Shown here: positions 60,427 through 64,000 of the stretch, one piece after another
Layout: each line of letters starts with the position of its first letter
How positions within the stretch are numbered: the first letter of the stretch is position 1
Source of the DNA: Kitasatospora sp. NBC_00315
GTDB taxonomy: Bacteria; Actinomycetota; Actinomycetes; Streptomycetales; Streptomycetaceae
NCBI RefSeq assembly: GCF_041435095.1
Contig: NZ_CP108025.1
Location: 6,572,001-6,636,000 of the forward strand
Length of the DNA stretch: 64,000 nucleotides
Reading direction: 5' to 3'
The notes under the pieces: generated by a model
The model's input: the letters and a program-made list of their open reading frames with translations, nothing else
Told to the model about the DNA's origin: nothing
Databases searched by the model: none
Position numbers and translations under genes: made by a program

Positions 60427-61125
60427 ATGCCCACCCTGCTGCTCGTGCGCCACGGCCGCTCCACCGCGAACACGGCCGGAATCCTGGCCGGTTGGACCCC
60501 CGGCGTGGACCTCGACGACACCGGACGGATCCAGGCCGCCGCGCTCGCCGGGCGACTCGCCGGCATCCCGATCGCGCAGGCCGTCTCCAGCCCGCTGGAG
60601 CGCTGCCGCCAGACCCTGCTGCCGCTGCTCGCCGGCCGGCCCGAACTGGTCGGCCCGGCCCTGGACGAGCGGCTCGGCGAGTGCCACTACGGGGAGTGGA
60701 CCGGTCGTCCGCTCTCCGAGCTGGCCACCGAACCGCTCTGGCGGACCGTCCAGGACCACGCCGCGGCGGCCGCCTTCCCCGGCGGGGAGTCGCTGCGTGA
60801 ACTCAGCCACCGCACGGTCACCGCCGTGCGCGAGTGGAACGAGAAGATCGCCGTCGAGCACGGCGAGGACGCCGTCTGGGTGGCCTGCTCGCACGGCGAC
60901 GTGATCAAGGCGGTGGTCGCCGACGCGCTCGGCCTGCACCTGGACCACTTCCAGCGGATCAGCGTCGAGCCCTGCTCGGTCACCGCGATCCGCTACACCC
61001 CGCAGCGCCCGTTCGTGCTGCGGATGGGGGACACTGGCGACCTCTCCTCGCTGGTCCCCAGGGCGGGCGGCCACGCCACCCCGGCCGGCGACGCCGTGGT
61101 GGGCGGCGACACCGGGGCGAGGTGA
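60427..61125 (+). CDS. Histidine phosphatase-family protein
   Basis: A 232-residue phosphoglycerate mutase-like phosphatase. The phosphate-accepting His is in LLLVRHGRSTANTAGI, the second arginine in SPLERCRQTLLPLLAG, and the second His in VACSHGDVIKAVVADALG. It is the actinobacterial subgroup (MSMEG_4193 type) that precedes DUF3090 and SCO1664-type genes next to the mycothiol gene mshC in many genomes. The same order is seen here, but mshC is not within the window. Confidence 0.9.
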   Translation: MPTLLLVRHGRSTANTAGILAGWTPGVDLDDTGRIQAAALAGRLAGIPIAQAVSSPLERCRQTLLPLLAGRPELVGPALDERLGECHYGEWTGRPLSELATEPLWRTVQDHAAAAAFPGGESLRELSHRTVTAVREWNEKIAVEHGEDAVWVACSHGDVIKAVVADALGLHLDHFQRISVEPCSVTAIRYTPQRPFVLRMGDTGDLSSLVPRAGGHATPAGDAVVGGDTGAR

Positions 61126-61255
61126 GGGCTCCCGCCCCGGGCCCGGCGCCCAGGCCGTAGGGTGACACTCGGGCCCCGTCCCGCCCCGGCGGTGCGGCCC
61201 GCCCGACCCGCAGCACCCGAATGATGACCACGCCAGAACGATCCGGAGCGAGAGC

Positions 61256-61828
61256 GTGCCCCGTCAGGTCTTCTTCTACGACCAGCCCGAACGGTTCGTG
61301 GCCGGCACCGTCGGCCAGCCCGGTGCCCGGGCGTTCTATCTGCAGGCCAGTGCACGTGGCCGGATCACCAGCGTCCTGCTGGAGAAGACCCAGGTCGCGG
61401 CGCTCGCCGAGCGCATCGAGGAGGTCCTCGACGAGGCGCTGCGGCGCGGTGGCGGCGATGCCGAGATCCCGGCCGCGGCCCCGGCCGGGATGATCGACAC
61501 CGCACCCCTCGACCTCCCGCTGGAGCAGGAGTTCCGGGTCGGCACCATGGCCCTGGCCTGGGACAGCACGGAGTCCTGCCTGGTGGTCGAGGCGCAGGCG
61601 GTGATCGAGGGCGAGGACGGCGAGGAGGAGGACGCCGAGGAGGTCTTCGAGGACGAGGAGAACGGCCCGGACATGCTCCGGGTCCGGCTGAGCGGGGCGA
61701 TGGCCCGGGTGTTCGCCAAGCGGGCGCTCGACCTGGTCGCGGCCGGCCGTCGGCCCTGCCCGTTCTGCAACCTCCCGCTCGACCCGGAGGGCCACCTGTG
61801 CCCGCGCGCGAACGGGTACCGGCGCTGA
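61256..61828 (+). CDS. DUF3090-family protein
   Basis: A 190-residue protein starting at GTG 61256. RQVFFYDQPERFVAGTVGQP begins the domain, followed by FYLQASARGRITSVLLEKTQ. A zinc-ribbon-like end CPFCNLPLDPEGHLCPRANG carries three cysteines. The family is confined to actinobacteria and its function is unknown. It overlaps the next gene by 31 bp, a coupling conserved across the phylum, and an acidic insert (EGEDGEEEDAEEVFEDEENG) is present in the middle. Confidence 0.88.
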   Translation: MPRQVFFYDQPERFVAGTVGQPGARAFYLQASARGRITSVLLEKTQVAALAERIEEVLDEALRRGGGDAEIPAAAPAGMIDTAPLDLPLEQEFRVGTMALAWDSTESCLVVEAQAVIEGEDGEEEDAEEVFEDEENGPDMLRVRLSGAMARVFAKRALDLVAAGRRPCPFCNLPLDPEGHLCPRANGYRR

Positions 61829-62718
61829 ACGCCGACGCTCCCTCCTCGCCCGCCGCCCCGCCGCCCCGCGACGAGGCTCCGCCGGACGTCCCCGAGGCCG
61901 ACCCGGTGGCCGGCGCCGCGCTGGCCGCCGACACCGGCACCGCGCTGCGACTGCTGCGCGAGGGCGCGCTCACCCTCCACGGCCGGCTCACCACCGCCTC
62001 GAACGCCGCCCTGTACTGCTCGGTGAGCCTGGACGGCCTGACCGCCCAGTGCGTCTACAAGCCCGTGGCCGGCGAGCGCCCGCTCTGGGACTTCCCGGAC
62101 GGCACCCTCGCCGGACGCGAGGTGGCCGCCTACGAGGTGTCCGCCGCCACCGGCTGGGCGCTCGTGCCTCCCACCGTGCTGCGCGAGGGCCCGCACGGCC
62201 CCGGGATGGTCCAGCTCTGGGTCGAACCCGATCCGGACGCGGCCCCCGTACTGGCCCTCCAGGACCCGGCCGGCCCCGAGAGCGGCTGGCTGCCGGTGAT
62301 CGAGGCCGAGGTCGGCGGCGGCCGCACCGCCCTGCTGGTGCACACCGACGACGTACGGCTGCGCCGGATGGCCGTGCTGGACGCGGTGCTCAACAACGCC
62401 GACCGCAAGGGCGGGCACCTCATCCCCGCGGCGGACGGCCGGATCTACGGCATCGACCACGGCGTCACCTTCGCCGTGCCCGGCAAGCTCCGCACGCTGC
62501 TCTGGGGCTGGGCCGGTGAGCCGCTGCCGGCCGAGGCCCGGGCCGTCCTGGCCGGCCTGGCGCAGGCGCTCGACGGCGAACTCGGCGAGCGCCTGGCCCC
62601 GCACCTCACCGCGCAGGAGCTGCGGGCCACCGCCGGCCGGATCGCCGCGCTGCGCCGTACCGGCCTGCACCCGCTGCCCTCCGACGAGTGGCCGAGCATC
62701 CCCTGGCCGCCGGTCTGA
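61798..62718 (+). CDS. SCO1664-family kinase-like protein
   Basis: A 306-residue protein starting at GTG 61798 inside the DUF3090 gene. LYCSVSLDGLTAQCVYKPVA and PLWDFPDGTLAGREVAAYEV form an ATP-lobe. AVLDAVLNNADRKGGHLIPA and GIDHGVTFAV resemble the catalytic and metal loops of PI3/4-kinase and HipA folds. The substrate is unknown. The neighbourhood (histidine phosphatase, DUF3090) is the one linked in actinobacteria to mshC. Residues 1-50 are a variable Ala/Pro leader. Confidence 0.86.
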   Translation: MPARERVPALNADAPSSPAAPPPRDEAPPDVPEADPVAGAALAADTGTALRLLREGALTLHGRLTTASNAALYCSVSLDGLTAQCVYKPVAGERPLWDFPDGTLAGREVAAYEVSAATGWALVPPTVLREGPHGPGMVQLWVEPDPDAAPVLALQDPAGPESGWLPVIEAEVGGGRTALLVHTDDVRLRRMAVLDAVLNNADRKGGHLIPAADGRIYGIDHGVTFAVPGKLRTLLWGWAGEPLPAEARAVLAGLAQALDGELGERLAPHLTAQELRATAGRIAALRRTGLHPLPSDEWPSIPWPPV

Positions 62719-62781
62719 ACCGGCCGGCCCGGGCTCCGGGGCACCCTGGACGCTCCGCCGGCCGGGCCGCAGACTGCACCG

Positions 62782-63855
62782 GTGGACCAGGACGACGCCC
62801 CACGTACCCATGCTGCACAGGCCCGGCCGGCGCACCCGGCACCCGCCGACGTCGGCCCGGTGCCCCCTGATCCGGTACCGCCCGATCCGGTGACCGCCGG
62901 CTTGGTACCGCCCGATCCGGTGCGCGTCGGCGCGGTATCGCCCGGAGCGGTACGCGAGGCGCCCGTGCACGCCGTGCCCGTGCACGACCTGGAGGTGCCG
63001 GTCCCCGCCGTCCTGCCGTTCGCGATCGGCTCGTTCGACACCATCGGCCCGCTCTCGCGGGCGGCCTTCCCGCACCGGCACTCGTTCTACGAGATCGTCC
63101 ACGTCACCGCCGGCGAGGGCGCGCACGTGCTGGACCTCGCGCACCGGCCGCTGCGGCCGCCGCACCTGTGCGTCATCGCCCCGGGGCAGGTGCACTACTG
63201 GGACGCGGCGGTGGGGCTGAGCGGCTGGGTGGTCCTGTTCAACGAGGACTTCCTGCTCGACCACCCGCAGGACGTCGAGGCGCTGCGCCTGCTGAGCACC
63301 CACCCGTGGCAGGGGTCCGGGCCGCAGGACGGCGACCTGGCCGCGCTGTTCGTCGAGATGGACCGCGAGTACCGCGGCGGGCAGCCCGGCTTCGCGGGTG
63401 TGCTCCGCTCCTATCTGCACATTCTGGTGGTCCGCGCGTCCCGGATGCTGAGTCCGGAGGATCCGCAACCGGTCGGCCGGGCAGCGGAGTTGGCAGCCCG
63501 GTTCACCCGGCTGATCGACGAGGGCGCCCGGCCGGAGCGCTCGGTCGCCTCGTACGCGCAGGAGTTGGGGGTCTCCGCCGGTCACCTGCACAGCCTGGTC
63601 AAGGAGGCCACCGGTCGTACCCCGGGGCGGCTGATCCGCGGCCGGCTGGCGCTGGAGGCCAAACGACTGCTGTCGAGCACCGAACTGACGGTTCGACAGG
63701 TGGCACGGGAGACCGGCTTCGCCGATCCGGCGTACTTCTGCCGGTTCTTCCGCCGGGAGACGGGCGTGTCGCCGGGGGAGTTCCGCAGCGGCGCCGCAGG
63801 AAAGCACCACGATCCCCGGATCGCGTCCATCGCGGAGCCCGGTCCACCGTCCTAG
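62782..63855 (+). CDS. AraC-family transcriptional regulator
   Basis: A 357-residue regulator starting at GTG 62782. Residues 1-65 are a low-complexity leader with repeated VPPDPV units coded by a direct DNA repeat (about 62865-62920). A cupin sensor domain follows (FPHRHSFYEIVHVTAGEGAH and LCVIAPGQVHYWDAAVGLSG), then the double HTH: SVASYAQELGVSAGHLHSLV and LTVRQVARETGFADPAYFCR with FFRRETGVSPGEFR. The target is unknown, and the divergent or downstream gene is cut by the window end. Confidence 0.9.
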   Translation: MDQDDAPRTHAAQARPAHPAPADVGPVPPDPVPPDPVTAGLVPPDPVRVGAVSPGAVREAPVHAVPVHDLEVPVPAVLPFAIGSFDTIGPLSRAAFPHRHSFYEIVHVTAGEGAHVLDLAHRPLRPPHLCVIAPGQVHYWDAAVGLSGWVVLFNEDFLLDHPQDVEALRLLSTHPWQGSGPQDGDLAALFVEMDREYRGGQPGFAGVLRSYLHILVVRASRMLSPEDPQPVGRAAELAARFTRLIDEGARPERSVASYAQELGVSAGHLHSLVKEATGRTPGRLIRGRLALEAKRLLSSTELTVRQVARETGFADPAYFCRFFRRETGVSPGEFRSGAAGKHHDPRIASIAEPGPPS

Positions 63856-63967
63856 GTTGGATCGCAGCCCACCGAGTGGCGCGGGCCGTGCAAGGGCGTC
63901 GTCGCCCCCTCCTTGATGTCATGCGCATGTCGAATGCTGCTCGGTCACCCCGAAGGAGTCGTCCCCC

Positions 63968-64000
63968 ATGGACCCCCGAGACCCCGCTCGCCCGCTGGAC
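63968..64000 (+). CDS. Start of a gene cut by the window end
   Basis: ATG 63968 follows GAAGGAG at suitable distance and opens a frame reading MDPRDPARPLD to the window edge. Only eleven codons are visible, so no function can be named. It may be the AraC target. Confidence 0.4.
   Translation, partial: MDPRDPARPLD

Overview
The window is very GC-rich DNA from an actinomycete of the Streptomycetaceae (Streptomyces or Kitasatospora type). The support is a pair of chaplin genes (one short, one long with an LAxTG sortase signal), frequent GTG and TTG starts, ATGA-type start/stop overlaps, DUF3090 and SCO1664-type genes, an F420-type luciferase-family oxidoreductase, and numerous IS1380, ISAzo13 and IS701 remnants. 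Every call is from reading the sequence; no database search was possible.

Layout. 0-4.1 kb: an MFS exporter (cut by the window start) divergent from an ArsR-type regulator with a clear operator, a PPOX-fold flavin-binding protein and a membrane acyltransferase. 4.2-12.95 kb: a mobile-element islet bracketed by two related 3' ends of recombinase genes. It holds two IS1380-family elements, an intact AIPR-type phage-resistance protein with a nuclease motif, and an ISAzo13-family element that has cut into a serine recombinase. 13-16.7 kb: an ABC exporter and an MFS exporter with a 58-bp perfect palindrome between them. 17-32 kb: a LysR-led aromatic catabolism cluster. It begins with an uncharacterised meta-cleavage module (two FAH-family hydrolases, a cyclase-family hydrolase, a flavin monooxygenase, an ACMSD-like decarboxylase and an extradiol dioxygenase), followed by a complete protocatechuate/beta-ketoadipate branch (pcaIJFHGBL) and pobA. 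32-35 kb: a SpoIIE-type protein whose phosphatase metal-binding motifs are lost. 35.3-38.3 kb: vanAB with a divergent PadR regulator and operator. 39-45.9 kb: a glycoside module (GPH symporter, luciferase-family monooxygenase, FMN reductase, GH3 glycosidase, TetR). 45.9-49.6 kb: a gene graveyard (transposase, Mrr-like endonuclease, sugar ABC permease and IS701 pieces) and a frameshifted serine recombinase. 49.7-64 kb: tRNA-Leu(GAG), then what looks like core chromosome: M20 peptidase, chpH, chpC, DUF5703, a degenerate RecD2-like protein, aldo/keto reductase, F420-type oxidoreductase, CorA, histidine phosphatase, DUF3090, SCO1664-type and AraC.

How it fits together. 4-Hydroxybenzoate (PobA) and vanillate (VanAB) both lead to protocatechuate, which PcaHG-PcaB-PcaL-PcaIJ-PcaF would take to succinyl-CoA and acetyl-CoA. 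The GH3 module could supply plant-derived aglycones, and the meta-cleavage module would handle another hydroxylated aromatic. A 17-bp direct repeat joins the 3' end of tRNA-Leu(GAG) (49686-49702) to a site at 4318-4334 in the same orientation. Degenerate integrases lie near both copies, so the whole 45-kb accessory stretch may be a decayed tRNA-associated genomic island carrying aromatic catabolism genes and a stand-alone defence gene.
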